A stretch of DNA of 64,000 bases from Actinomadura luteofluorescens (GCF_013409365.1 NZ_JACCBA010000001.1:7812001-7876000), one strand, 5' to 3'. Counted from the first letter of the stretch, positions 27,850 through 35,583 are shown. Numbers and translations: made by a program. The notes: generated by a model from the letters alone, not told the origin.

Positions 27850-28004
27850 GTTCCGTCCAAACTTGCCTCGGCCATCCGCAAAGCGTCGGTTCCGGGAGGA
27901 GCGGCCATGGAATTCGGGCCCTGGCCACCGACCACTGACTGGCGTAGGCCGACGCCGAGCACCCGGTAGTCGCCCGGCGCGAGCGCTGGGGCGGCTGCGA
28001 CGGC

Positions 28005-28232
28005 TCAGCAGGTGGGGATCTGGCAGCGGAAGTAGAAGGTGTCTTCAGTGAACCAGTGACTGATTTGGAGCGTGAACAGGCCTCCGGCTCGGACGGTGTG
28101 CGTGGCGGACCCTCCATAGGGGTGGTACCAGCTCATGTAGGCGTACCCCTGGCCGCCGGTGCCGTCCACGGTGTAGGTCACGTATCCGCCGTTGTCGCCT
28201 TGGACGCCCGGCCTGGAAATCCAGGTGACCAT
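28005..28232 (-). CDS. Hypothetical protein, possibly a 5'-truncated remnant
   Basis: 75 residues from ATG 28232, Gly/Tyr/Trp-rich with a beta-strand-like pattern (GGYVTYTVDGTGGQGYAYMSW, key parts GGYVTYTV and FTLQISHWF). Two cysteines near the end (FRCQIPTC) suggest an extracellular domain. The frame stays open upstream with sensible residues (LDYGDTWNPRPPDH) but shows no start or signal peptide before it runs into the oppositely oriented XRE remnant at about 28320. It therefore looks like a gene that lost its 5' end. No family is recognised. Confidence 0.4.
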   Translation of the reverse strand: MVTWISRPGVQGDNGGYVTYTVDGTGGQGYAYMSWYHPYGGSATHTVRAGGLFTLQISHWFTEDTFYFRCQIPTC

Positions 28233-28348
28233 GGTGCGCGGGGCGATGTGGTCGGGCGGCCGCGGGTTCCAGGTGTCCCCGTAGTCGAGATGCTCGCATC
28301 CCGAGGTCGGCCGGCGCCTACATAGGGCTTGACGGCCCGTTCCAGATC

Positions 28349-28525
28349 ATGAGTCTTGAAGCTCGGGACATCGCCTATATCGGGGCTTTTCGCGGAGGCC
28401 GGTTGGTGGAGGTGCCCTCCGAAGTTAGGCAGTTGAGCATGGACTTCGAGCGGATCGGGGCGAAAGCCCTCCATGAGGACGCCTCCCGGGCTCTGATCCG
28501 CAAGGTGATGGAGGAGTGCACATGA
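28349..28525 (+). pseudogene. 3' remnant of an XRE/DUF5753 (Scr1-type) regulator
   Basis: 58 codons remain. GPFQIM just before and at the ATG, then DIAYIGAFRGGRLVEVPSEVR (key parts AYIGAF and LVEVPSEV) and ASRALIRKVMEE match the C-terminal end of DUF5753 proteins. The helix-turn-helix and most of the domain are missing. The stop overlaps the intact DUF397 start (ATGA), as in complete pairs, so the loss came from upstream. Confidence 0.75.
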
Positions 28526-28716
28526 CCAGCGCGTGGCGGAAGAGTTCGCACAGCGGTGGCGCAACGGATGAGGCATGCGTCGAGTTGGCCGCTTTGCCGG
28601 AGGGGGTCGGGGTCAGGGACTCCAAGGACCCCGAGGGGGGACGGTTGACCGTGAGTGGGGTCGCGTTCGGGAGTCTGCTTCGGCGGATCAAGGATGGGGC
28701 TCTCGACCGGGCCTGA
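28522..28716 (+). CDS. DUF397-domain protein
   Basis: 64 residues from ATG 28522, overlapping the XRE remnant stop. WRKSSHSGG at the N-terminus, the CVELA strand and VRDSKDPEGGRLTVSGVAFGSLL (key parts VRDSKDP and LTVS) define DUF397. These small proteins are the usual partners of Scr1/DUF5753 XRE regulators; characterised members act as antagonists of their cognate regulator. Here the cognate partner is truncated, so the gene may be an orphan, or may act with the other XRE protein in this window (38556-39431). Confidence 0.88.
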   Translation: MTSAWRKSSHSGGATDEACVELAALPEGVGVRDSKDPEGGRLTVSGVAFGSLLRRIKDGALDRA

Positions 28717-29267
28717 CGGGCGTGCGGGCCGGTCCTGGGGTGGGGCGCTCCGGGACCGGCCGCGGGCTCGGCGGGCCAGAAGGAGCGGCGCCCGGGTGCG
28801 CTCAGTGTCGTGGCGGTGGATCGCCCATAGCGGACGACCGTCCAGAATCCTTGAACTGCGCAGGACGAACCGTTCCCGAGAGCGGCTCCGCCAGCCGCGC
28901 GATGTGCTCATTTCGGCTCGCTGACGATGGACGCGGGGCGCGGTCGGGGGGTCGGCGCGTCCGGGCTGATCTCAAGAGTGAGGAGCGGCTTCGTCCACGA
29001 ATGACTCCGGGCCCGACCAAGAGTGCTGTGACCGGAAACGATCACCGGTTCGTGGTGGCCGTGGGCCTGGTGCACAAGCGGCGATCATGTCGGCATACCG
29101 TCGGCCTTGGCGTTTGCGCCCGGTCGTTCGGGTCGGCCGCGGCTCACGACGCGGCGAGTCGGCCTTCGTTCCCCGCCGCGCTCTTCGACCGCGTCGAGGA
29201 GTTGGTGGTCCGGGGGCAAGTGCCCTGGGTGACGGGCAGGTGGTGACGGGTTGATCAATGGTGGCGG
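28717..29267. other. Gene-poor stretch
   Basis: 550 bp with open frames of both strands but none with a credible start, Shine-Dalgarno or recognisable product. It is flanked by a truncated regulator and an RNA-ligase-like gene; eroded DNA is likely. Confidence 0.5.
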
Positions 29268-30068
29268 TCAGGCGAAGTCCCTGCGCTTGATCTTGGCGCG
29301 GCGGCCGTCGGGATGGTGGAAGACGATCCCTTCGGCGAGGTGGCCTGGAGCGAACCTGCTGTCCAGCGTGGCGAGGTAGTCCCGCAGGCCGTCATAGCTG
29401 CGGGGCACGTCCTCGTAGGCCGGCACCTGAACGTTGAAGGGGACGCACCGGTGCTCTTCGAGGCCCAGCGGGTTGCCCTGGATGCGCGGGCCGAGCGCCT
29501 CGCAGGGATGCTCGCCGTCCGGCCACCCGGAGACGTCGGTGTTGCGGGCCGCCGCCTGGATCCACTTGTCCTCGGCCCCCTCCGCGGCGTCGACGTACCA
29601 GCCGTCCACGATCCCCTGCTGCTTCTGCGCCTTGCTCGGGTTGCGCCGCTTCTCGACCCGGACCAGCAGGCCAGACCGCACGGTGAGGCGGACGTTGGTG
29701 CCGTCGAGTTTCTCGGTGCCGGTCCCGGCCCCTTCGAACACCCAGGCGCACTCGGCTCTGGGGCGGTCGACGACCCGGAACCGGTCATCGCGCTCGAAGA
29801 GCGTGGGGATCTTCTCCATGACGTCCCTTCCCCTTTCGACGTGCCCGAGCAGCTCGCCGTGGGTGATCGCGCCGGCGGCCAGCCCGCCGGCCAGGGCCCG
29901 GACGAGGTCGGCGACGGAAACCCCGGCGTCGACGGCGACGTGCTTGAGCGCCTTCTTCTCTTCGGGAGAGACCCAGGCGACCAGCCGCGACCAGCCCTCC
30001 GGGGGCGTCCATCGCGCCAGTCGGTCCGGGTCCTTGCGCGGCCGTCCACGCCCCTTGCCGGTGCTCAC
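29268..30068 (-). CDS. RNA ligase family protein (RLIG1/DUF5565-like) with N-terminal DNA-binding-like region
   Basis: 266 residues from GTG 30068, chosen because a promoter places transcription start there. Residues 1-15 hold GRGRPRK, AT-hook-like. Residues ~25-70 look like a short ribbon-helix-helix (SRLVAWVSPEEKKALKHVA, VSVADLVRALAGGLA). The rest is nucleotidyltransferase-like: EKLDGTN with Lys120 as the probable AMP-accepting lysine, GPRIQGNPLGLEEHRCVPF, YDGLRDYL, and EGIVFHHPDGRRAKIKRRDF (motif IV EGIVF, motif V AKIKR). The GNPxGL...H and EGIV.H.DG pattern resembles animal RLIG1 (C12orf29), a 5'-3' RNA ligase. Activity and fusion are inferences. Confidence 0.78.
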   Translation of the reverse strand: MSTGKGRGRPRKDPDRLARWTPPEGWSRLVAWVSPEEKKALKHVAVDAGVSVADLVRALAGGLAAGAITHGELLGHVERGRDVMEKIPTLFERDDRFRVVDRPRAECAWVFEGAGTGTEKLDGTNVRLTVRSGLLVRVEKRRNPSKAQKQQGIVDGWYVDAAEGAEDKWIQAAARNTDVSGWPDGEHPCEALGPRIQGNPLGLEEHRCVPFNVQVPAYEDVPRSYDGLRDYLATLDSRFAPGHLAEGIVFHHPDGRRAKIKRRDFA

Positions 30069-30075
30069 TCGGAGG

Positions 30076-30105
30076 ACGTTAGGACCGATCATGGACTTGT
30101 GTCAA
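30076..30105 (-). promoter_or_regulatory. Promoter for leaderless RNA ligase transcript
   Basis: On the minus strand TTGACA (30105-30100), an 18-nt spacer and TAACGT (30081-30076) match sigma-70-type elements. The -10 box ends 7 nt before GTG 30068, so transcription should start at or next to that codon. The alternative ATG 30092 would lie inside the promoter spacer. Confidence 0.65.
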
Positions 30106-30316
30106 TTGGCATAACAGAAAATATCCAGAACTCGGCGGCAGCGGCAGCGTGGACGCGCGCCGCCCTCCAGCGTCCACACACGTCACCCGCATTCGCGTCG
30201 ACTTCCCCGGCCCCTTGAGCGGCACCGTTCGGGAGCGGCCGTCGGCAGCCCCGCGCCCCGTGCCAGCCGCTTCACCCCCGCCACCGGAAGCCGCTTCGAC
30301 CGCGTCGGCTACCGCG

Positions 30317-30511
30317 TCAACATGGTCCAGGCCTCGGAGTCGCACGGGCTGCTGTCGGGAGCTTCGAGAGCCGCACCTCCTTCTGCGGCCGCATGCCGTC
30401 CCGCAGCCGGTTGCCGCGCCGGACCCAGCGGACGACGTCCAGGAAGGACGGAACGCCGCGTGCGCTCTCGGCCTCCATGACCTCGGTCAGATCTTTCAGT
30501 TCGTGCGCCAT
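30317..30511 (-). CDS. Small hypothetical protein downstream of a sigma-factor remnant
   Basis: 64 residues from ATG 30511 with GGGAGGGAA upstream. MAHELKDLTEVMEAESARG followed by VVRWVRRGNRLR resembles the N-terminus of the membrane-anchored proteins that often follow SigE-type ECF sigma genes in actinomycetes, but it stops before any transmembrane segment. It is probably truncated like the sigma gene it follows. The resemblance is a judgement from pattern only. Confidence 0.4.
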   Translation of the reverse strand: MAHELKDLTEVMEAESARGVPSFLDVVRWVRRGNRLRDGMRPQKEVRLSKLPTAARATPRPGPC

Positions 30512-30726
30512 GGGTCATTCCCTCCCTGCCGCGCAGCGGCCGGGACGCCCGGATCGATTCGGAGTCTGGCGAGGGCCTTGTGGTCTGGCTCTTCACGGTC
30601 CCGACCGAGCAGCCGAGCACGAGCACCGCCGCGATCCGCGGCACCGACAGAGCCTCGAAGAAGCGCAGCACCAGCGTGGCGCCCTGCCAGCGGCAGCCTG
30701 CCGAGCACCGCCCACAGGGCCTCGTC
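30496..30726 (-). pseudogene. Decayed ECF sigma factor, region 4
   Basis: Pieces of sigma region 4 alternate between two minus-strand frames: EALWAVLGRLPLAGR, then ATLVLRFFEALSVPRIAAVL and CSVGTVKSQT in another frame, then ALARLRIDPG in the first again. Together they match the C-terminal helix-turn-helix of SigE-like ECF factors (VLRYFE...S...IA..L.CS.GTVKSQ...AL..LR). Region 2 is missing and at least two frameshifts are present. Confidence 0.7.
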
Positions 30727-30852
30727 CTAGGCGGCGGCGATGCCGTCGGCCGGGTCGCGGCCGTCCGCCGGCCGGTCCGCGGGCCGCTCGCGGCGCCGGT
30801 GCCGCCCGGCCCCATCGCGCCGACCAGATCCGCTCCGCCGAGGGCAGCGCGC

Positions 30853-30956
30853 GATCAACCGGTGGGACGGGGACCAGATCCCCGCTTCGGACCAGCGGGA
30901 CCATCGAGGACCCCTAGGGGCGGAACTCCACGGTGGCGCCCCGGTGACCCGGGCGT
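30853..30956. repeat. 104-bp remnant of an S24-like peptidase gene
   Basis: This segment aligns over its whole length with 35466-35569, inside the S24-like gene, including GACCAGATCCCCGCT and GCGGGACCATCGAGGACC exactly. On the minus strand it still encodes MVPLVRSGDLVPVPPVD, the serine motif region. No full gene surrounds it. Confidence 0.8.
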
Positions 30957-30958
30957 GA

Positions 30959-31324
30959 TCAGCACGTCGAGTGGAACAGACCGCCGACAGCCGTGGACCG
31001 GGCAAGCTCGTTGTAGAGCTTCACGGCGACCGTGGTCTCCTCCACATGCACTTCGACCCCTGCCTCCTCCAGCTGCCCGAGGGTCTCCGGCATGGTCAGC
31101 AGACGTAGTTCCATGCCACGGCTGAGCACGATGACCGTGCACCCATGGGCGAGGAGTTCCCGGACGTCGGTGGGCTGAATCCCCGGCTTGTGACGCGTCC
31201 CTGTCTCGGACCAGTCCCAGGCGCGACCGCCGCCGGGGTAAAGCTTGAAATCCTTGCCCGGTTCGAGGCCCTCGACTTCCATGCGGCCCCATGAGACATG
31301 TGTGATCTGAGGTGATGTCGTCAT
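30959..31324 (-). CDS. Mth938-like (AAMDC/DUF498) domain protein
   Basis: 121 residues from ATG 31324 with AGAGGATCC upstream. ITHVSWGRMEVEG, DFKLYPGGGRAWDWSETGT, GIQPTDVRELL and VIVLSRGMELRL cover the whole Mth938-type alpha/beta domain, also found in human AAMDC and NDUFAF3-related proteins. The biochemical role in bacteria is unsettled. A near-C-terminal VGGLFHSTC is characteristic of the actinomycete form. Intact, although it sits among remnants. Confidence 0.9.
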   Translation of the reverse strand: MTTSPQITHVSWGRMEVEGLEPGKDFKLYPGGGRAWDWSETGTRHKPGIQPTDVRELLAHGCTVIVLSRGMELRLLTMPETLGQLEEAGVEVHVEETTVAVKLYNELARSTAVGGLFHSTC

Positions 31325-31420
31325 CGCGGATCCTCTTCGTCCTGCGGCCGTCTGGCCAGGTCGCGTGCGGACATGTGTCAGGCGGCGCCGATACCGCTCA
31401 GGTTCCGCCGTGAGATGACG

Positions 31421-32329
31421 CTAAGGCGACAGCCCGATCCGGTAGAGGGCCAGGGCGGCGAATCCGAGAAGTGATCGGTCCCAGGGGAGCGGGAACGCGG
31501 TCGCGCTGATCTCGTCAGTATGGTCCTGGGCCTCGGCGAGTACGTGCAGTCCGGCGTCGGGTATCTGCTCGCCGAGCCGGATCGCGAGAGCGACGGCCGC
31601 GGTGAGCTGGACACCGAACGTCCCGGCGGCGAGCAGGGCAGTCAAGCGGTCATCGATCGCCGGTTCGTCCGGGGCGAGATAGCCGAGGCTGAGGTTGGCG
31701 CTCGCGCGCGCCATCTGGTGTTCCCGGGTCTCGGGGATCTCCATCAGATGCGCGACCGCGCGTCGGGTGGCGGGAAACCAGGCCAGCAGCTCAGCCGCCA
31801 TTGCGGCGACCGCGTGGTCGGGATCTTTCGTCCAGACGACGAACCGGTCGCTGATCGCGGCTGCCGCGAGGTAGGCGTCGCGGTCCCAGGAAACCGCGAC
31901 GGCATCGCATTCCCCAGGCTCGTCGTCTTCGTTATAAAGCCATTCCACGACCGTTGCCACGTCGGTGGCGGTCACGTTGTCGGCCTGGGCGAACTCACGG
32001 TGGGGCTCGAAAGGGAGACAGGTGTCGTCGCGGTCTCCGAGCGCGACGGCGCGGAGCAGATCGACCACCGCCGCACGGTCCGGCGTTGCCGGATCGTCCG
32101 CCATTTCGGTCAGGAACGGAACGACATGGCAACTCGCCTGCCAGCGGGTTCCTTGGTGATAGACGTTCCCGCCCAGCCGGGCATGAGCCTGGTGACGTTC
32201 CTCGGCGTCTGCCGACAGTAGTGCCCTGAGCTGGCCGGGGACGTCTTCAGCCGACCCGTACGCGTGGTGGAGTTCAGCCCAGTTGACCTCCTCCAGGCCA
32301 TCCAGCGGGCTTCTTGCCATGGTGCTCAT
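31421..32329 (-). CDS. HEAT-repeat-like protein
   Basis: 302 residues from ATG 32329 (ATG 32320 also possible). It is alpha-helical with repeats pairing acidic and hydrophobic helices (PGQLRALLSADAEERHQAHARL, HVVPFLTEMADDPATPDR, AVAAMAAELLAWFPATRRAV; short key parts VPFLTEMADDP and MAAELLAWFP). NVYHQGTRWQAS near residue 55 is typical of a family of actinomycete HEAT proteins of unknown role, sometimes near toxin or immunity genes. The start overlaps the stop of the small secreted protein upstream (ATGA), so the two are translated together. Confidence 0.75.
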   Translation of the reverse strand: MSTMARSPLDGLEEVNWAELHHAYGSAEDVPGQLRALLSADAEERHQAHARLGGNVYHQGTRWQASCHVVPFLTEMADDPATPDRAAVVDLLRAVALGDRDDTCLPFEPHREFAQADNVTATDVATVVEWLYNEDDEPGECDAVAVSWDRDAYLAAAAISDRFVVWTKDPDHAVAAMAAELLAWFPATRRAVAHLMEIPETREHQMARASANLSLGYLAPDEPAIDDRLTALLAAGTFGVQLTAAVALAIRLGEQIPDAGLHVLAEAQDHTDEISATAFPLPWDRSLLGFAALALYRIGLSP

Positions 32330-32574
32330 GAAGGCTGCTCGTTCGCGAGGCGCAGGTGCAGGCGCGGTGTTGGCGGCAGGGGCGCGGGTGCGTCGGACTC
32401 CGGAGTGGCGTGGAAGGCCTCGATGACGTAGGCGGCGTAACGGCTGCTGGTCACCTCGGTGTAGTCGGGTCCCTCGTGGACGGACCCCGATGAGGCGTGC
32501 GCCGGAGTAGCTATTACGAGTACGGCCGTCAGGGTGCCCGTGCTGATATCGGCCGCCTTTCTGAGGACTCTCAC
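32326..32574 (-). CDS. Small secreted peptide, coupled to the HEAT protein
   Basis: 82 residues from GTG 32574 with GGGGGGATG upstream. Residues 1-28 form a signal peptide (GTLTAVLVIATPAHA, then SS), leaving a mature peptide of about 55 residues with a Pro-rich stretch (APAPLPPTPRLHLRLANEQ) and no cysteine. No homolog is recognised. Its stop overlaps the HEAT-protein start, which implies a joint role such as an exported peptide with a cytoplasmic partner; this is speculative. Confidence 0.6.
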   Translation of the reverse strand: MRVLRKAADISTGTLTAVLVIATPAHASSGSVHEGPDYTEVTSSRYAAYVIEAFHATPESDAPAPLPPTPRLHLRLANEQPS

Positions 32575-32623
32575 GTCTTCATCCCCCCGTCTGCATTGAA
32601 AACGAAACCTCAGGGTCTAGATG

Positions 32624-32800
32624 GAGGACGCCAACCGCGCACGCGCCAAGCTCCGCGGACCCCGCGAACGCGCGAACACCCAGCTCAAGTCATGGTGAAC
32701 CCTGCGCAAGCTGCGCTGCTGCCCCCATCGCGCCGGCCGTCCAGCCGAAGCCGTCCACACCCCGCGACTCCGCGAGACCACATCACGCTGAAAAGGCTTA
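32624..32800 (+). mobile_element. Right-end remnant of the same IS as at 49913-50830
   Basis: 177 bp aligning with 50654-50830: GGACGCCAACCG, CCAAGCTCCGCGG, AGCTCAAGTCATGG and GCTGCGCTGCTGCCCCCA are shared. It encodes the last ~55 codons of the transposase, now with an in-frame TGA in place of CGA, and ends in a degenerate right inverted repeat (CGCTGAAAAGGCTTA). The left part of the element is gone. Same orientation as the complete copy. Confidence 0.85.
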
Positions 32801-32878
32801 CTGGATCGGCGTTCGCCGGACGATTGCACCGAGGACTCATCCCTTAAACGTCGTTGCCGATGCAGACAAGGTGGGTTC

Positions 32879-33892
32879 ATGATAGGCGCCATGAAACTCG
32901 ACTGGGCCTATTTCCGTCGGCTCTATGAAGAGCTGCACGACCGCCACGATGCCACCGGGCGTCAGGAATACCTGGTCGGGCAGCGGCCGACGGCGGCCGC
33001 ACATCTGGCCGAGCTGGCGACGCTGCGCGAACGGGAGCCGATCCCCGCCGGCGGGTACACCGGTGACGACGAGCAGCTATGGCAGATCATGAAGCTGTAC
33101 GCGCTGAGCCGGGTCAGCGACTACCTGATCGAACTTTTCTGCCCCGCGGGGGACCCGCCCCAGGGATTCGGAGTCACCGGAGGACGCCCCGTCATCGAGG
33201 GCAGTTCCACCCACAGGCTGGAACTCGGCGGGTGGCGGATCAACGCCACCCCAGGGTGGATCGGCTCTCGCAGGGTGGATCCCGGCGGGCTGGCCGCCTA
33301 CACCGGCTTCTTCGCCGGCATCGGGCTGACCCCGTTCGAGCACGCCGAGGCGTTCTCCCCGTTCCACCACGAGATCTTCGCCGTGGTTCAGGATCCCTCC
33401 ACGACGCGCGTGACCGTTGAGGAGGTGCTGTGGCCCGGTTTCTGGTTCGGTGACCTGCTGTTCAGCCGCGCCGGTGTGCGGGTGCGGGCACCACGGCACC
33501 TGATCGACGCCGCGGTGGCCACCACCTCGACGCTGTACTTCACCTACCGCCGCGAGCCGCGTCCCACCAGAGACCCGTCGCACGGCTGGGGATCCAACTC
33601 GCAATGGCGCACGGAATTCCACCGGTTCTACTCCGACGAGGACGGCCTGCACCTCAACTGGGACGGTCAGGTGGACATCGGCGAAGACCCTCCACAACAG
33701 CCGACCGACCAACTCGACGACCCGGCCCCCCTGGACCAGCGCCGCGAACTGCTACTGCACCGCTGTTTCGTCCGCAGTACGCTGCCACGCGACGAGGACG
33801 ACCGGTTTCCTTACGACGACCGGCTCAGCCTCACCACCGCGGAGTGGCCGCTGCGGCCAGAGTCGATCGTGCACGTGCCACAGGCACGGTGA
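32879..33892 (+). CDS. Hypothetical protein of 337 residues
   Basis: ATG 32879 or ATG 32891 (MKLDWAYFRRLYEELHDRH, the more natural N-terminus). The protein is mixed alpha/beta, rich in Trp, Phe and Tyr, with no signal peptide or transmembrane helix. Possible landmarks are GGWRINATPGWIGSRRVDPGG, PFHHEIFAVVQDP and VRAPRHLIDAAVATTS. The C-terminal part is highly charged. I do not recognise a family. It lies alone downstream of the IS remnant and convergent with the gene pair at 33920-35022. Intact length and normal codon use argue for a real gene. Confidence 0.65.
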   Translation: MIGAMKLDWAYFRRLYEELHDRHDATGRQEYLVGQRPTAAAHLAELATLREREPIPAGGYTGDDEQLWQIMKLYALSRVSDYLIELFCPAGDPPQGFGVTGGRPVIEGSSTHRLELGGWRINATPGWIGSRRVDPGGLAAYTGFFAGIGLTPFEHAEAFSPFHHEIFAVVQDPSTTRVTVEEVLWPGFWFGDLLFSRAGVRVRAPRHLIDAAVATTSTLYFTYRREPRPTRDPSHGWGSNSQWRTEFHRFYSDEDGLHLNWDGQVDIGEDPPQQPTDQLDDPAPLDQRRELLLHRCFVRSTLPRDEDDRFPYDDRLSLTTAEWPLRPESIVHVPQAR

Positions 33893-33919
33893 GGTTCCCG
33901 AGACGAGGGCCGGCGGCCG

Positions 33920-34447
33920 TCACTTCTTGTACGGGGCCACCTTCTCGCGCAGCTCCTGCATGGTGCCCTGGAGGAGCTGCCGGAGCCGGTCGCGGTCGGC
34001 GCCGTCGGCGTCGGCGTAGTCGTCGATGTCGATGAGCTGCTTCTTCGTGGCGGTGATCGAGTTGAGCTGGTGGTCGAGCTTGACGTCGCCGAACCACGGG
34101 CTGCGCAGCATGTTCGCCATGTCGGTCCGGAACATCGCCACCAGATCGTCGGGGTCGGCGATGTGGTTCTTGACCTCGGCGACGAACGTCAGCGTCGCCT
34201 TGCTGCCGAGGACGGCCTGCTGGAGCACGCCGTCCCCCGTCTTGCGGTCCAGCACGATCGTGAAGCTGTACAGGACCGGGTCGTTCACCGGCTTGAACCG
34301 GACGTACTGCAGGTCCGCGCCGGACTTGATCCCGATGACGGGGCACCCCAGGTGCGCCATCGTGAACACCATCTCGCCGATGAGGGCCTCGTCCTTGCTC
34401 TCCCGCTCCTCGGCGCTGTTCTTGAACTTGTTGATCATCGAAAGCAT
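33920..34447 (-). CDS. Hypothetical protein, paralog of the upstream gene
   Basis: 175 residues from ATG 34447 with GGAGG six nt upstream. A central segment (GEMVFTMAHLGCPVIGIKSGADLQYVRF, key parts CPVIGIKSG and LQYVRFKPV) aligns weakly with NALIDLNSDGNHHYLRF of the gene upstream, and both continue with a strand, then a long helix. The C-terminus is charged and helical. No known domain. The two genes are 14 bp apart and form an operon. Confidence 0.65.
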   Translation of the reverse strand: MLSMINKFKNSAEERESKDEALIGEMVFTMAHLGCPVIGIKSGADLQYVRFKPVNDPVLYSFTIVLDRKTGDGVLQQAVLGSKATLTFVAEVKNHIADPDDLVAMFRTDMANMLRSPWFGDVKLDHQLNSITATKKQLIDIDDYADADGADRDRLRQLLQGTMQELREKVAPYKK

Positions 34448-34461
34448 GGCGGTCCTCCGGT

Positions 34462-35022
34462 TCAGGCGGCGATGCGGCCGTGCAGGTACTTCGCGCAGGC
34501 CTGGGTGACGGCGGCGATGTGCTCCTGCAGGACGGGGTACTTCACCGTGTAGTGGTCGGCGAAGTACTGGTCCAGGTCCAGCAGCAGGGGCACCTGCACG
34601 TAGACGTAGCCGGACGCGATGTCCGCGTCGACGGTGAACACGCCGGGTTCTCCGACGTCCAGGAAGCCGCTCTTCACCTCGGACTTCAGTGCCTGCCACA
34701 CCGTCCGGGCGTCCCGCACGTACTCGCCGTAGGCGATCGTCACGGCCGCGTGCTGGCCGAGCGTCTTTGCGGCCGTGACGGTGCCGGCCCGGTGCGTGAG
34801 CTGGAACATCAGGCGGTGCTTGCGTTCCCGGTGCTGGAACCGCAGGTAGTGGTGGTTGCCGTCGGAGTTCAGGTCGATGAGGGCGTTGCCGTGGGCGACC
34901 GCCGCGGTGATCACGGCGCCGACGAGAAGATCGTCGATCTCGCGGGTGTGGAGCTCCTCGGAGAAACGCTCCCAGCTGCGGTGGACCAACCGGCCGAAGA
35001 CCTGGTCGAGCTGCTCGCTCAC
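34462..35022 (-). CDS. Hypothetical protein, paralog of the downstream gene
   Basis: 186 residues from GTG 35022, chosen over GTG 35028 because AAGG lies five nt upstream. N-terminal helices (LDQVFGRLVHRSWERFSEELH) precede a sheet-like core (AVITAAVAHGNALIDLNSDG, HYLRFQHRERKHRLMFQL) and a C-terminal part (VPLLLDLDQYFADHYTVKYPVLQEHIAAV) that ends in helices. It resembles its downstream neighbour in order of elements. No signal peptide or membrane segment. Function unknown. Confidence 0.65.
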   Translation of the reverse strand: MSEQLDQVFGRLVHRSWERFSEELHTREIDDLLVGAVITAAVAHGNALIDLNSDGNHHYLRFQHRERKHRLMFQLTHRAGTVTAAKTLGQHAAVTIAYGEYVRDARTVWQALKSEVKSGFLDVGEPGVFTVDADIASGYVYVQVPLLLDLDQYFADHYTVKYPVLQEHIAAVTQACAKYLHGRIAA

Positions 35023-35199
35023 GATCACCTTTCGTCGGGGAGGATCAGGGGACGAAGGTGAGACTCCCGAACCGCCACGCCGGTTTCATGATCTGCCAAG
35101 TAGACCGCCCGAGCCGGATATTCCGCGCTACCGACCCGGTTCCGCCTCCCGCGTCGCCTGACCGGCTCGGTGGAAAGTGCCACCGGCCCGGCGCGGGGC

Positions 35200-35583
35200 T
35201 CACTGATCACTGGATGGAGCTCGGTCCGACGCCTGTGAATCCGGCTCGTGGGCCACGACCTTCGCCATGGCGCCCGGCCGGTGATCTCCCTTGACGGCGA
35301 CGCAGATCCCGAAGACCCGTTCGCGTCCTGTCCAGCCGTTGATCCGGCCGCGGTTGTTGCTGATCTGTACGCGGCCCCTGGCGGGATCGAGGGCCGAGAC
35401 GAGGTGCAGGTAGACCGTCCCGGCCACGCGGGCGAGCACGATGTCACCGACCTCCAGTCTCGCCGGATCGACAGGCGCGACGGTGACCAGATCCCCGCTC
35501 CTGATCAGCGGGACCATCGAGGACCCTGAGGGCCGGAAATCCACGGTCGCGCCCTCGGCGACCCTGGCGGCGATCATCTCCAT
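35200..35583 (-). CDS. S24/S26-like peptidase-fold protein
   Basis: 127 residues from ATG 35583 (ATG 35577 possible). FRPSGSSMVPLIRSGDLVTVAPVD carries the serine motif GSSMxPLIxxGD of LexA/signal-peptidase-like folds, followed by GDIVLARVAGTVYLHLVSAL and RGRVQISNNRGRINGW. The usual catalytic lysine position (YxKRV) is occupied by His in YLHLV, so classical Ser-Lys catalysis is doubtful. Short actinomycete homologs of this type have no DNA-binding domain. It is divergent from the NUDIX gene, 192 bp apart. A 104-bp piece of the gene recurs at 30853-30956. Confidence 0.75.
   Translation of the reverse strand: MEMIAARVAEGATVDFRPSGSSMVPLIRSGDLVTVAPVDPARLEVGDIVLARVAGTVYLHLVSALDPARGRVQISNNRGRINGWTGRERVFGICVAVKGDHRPGAMAKVVAHEPDSQASDRAPSSDQ

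Larger units (their letters stand above)
30106..30958. other. Eroded region with gene remnants
   Basis: About 850 bp holding the sigma-factor pieces, the small downstream ORF and the S24 fragment listed separately. On the plus strand near 30260-30340 a frame reads SRFTPATGSRFDRVGYRVNMV, which looks like coding debris but matches nothing I recognise. No complete gene is present except perhaps 30317-30511. Confidence 0.5.
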
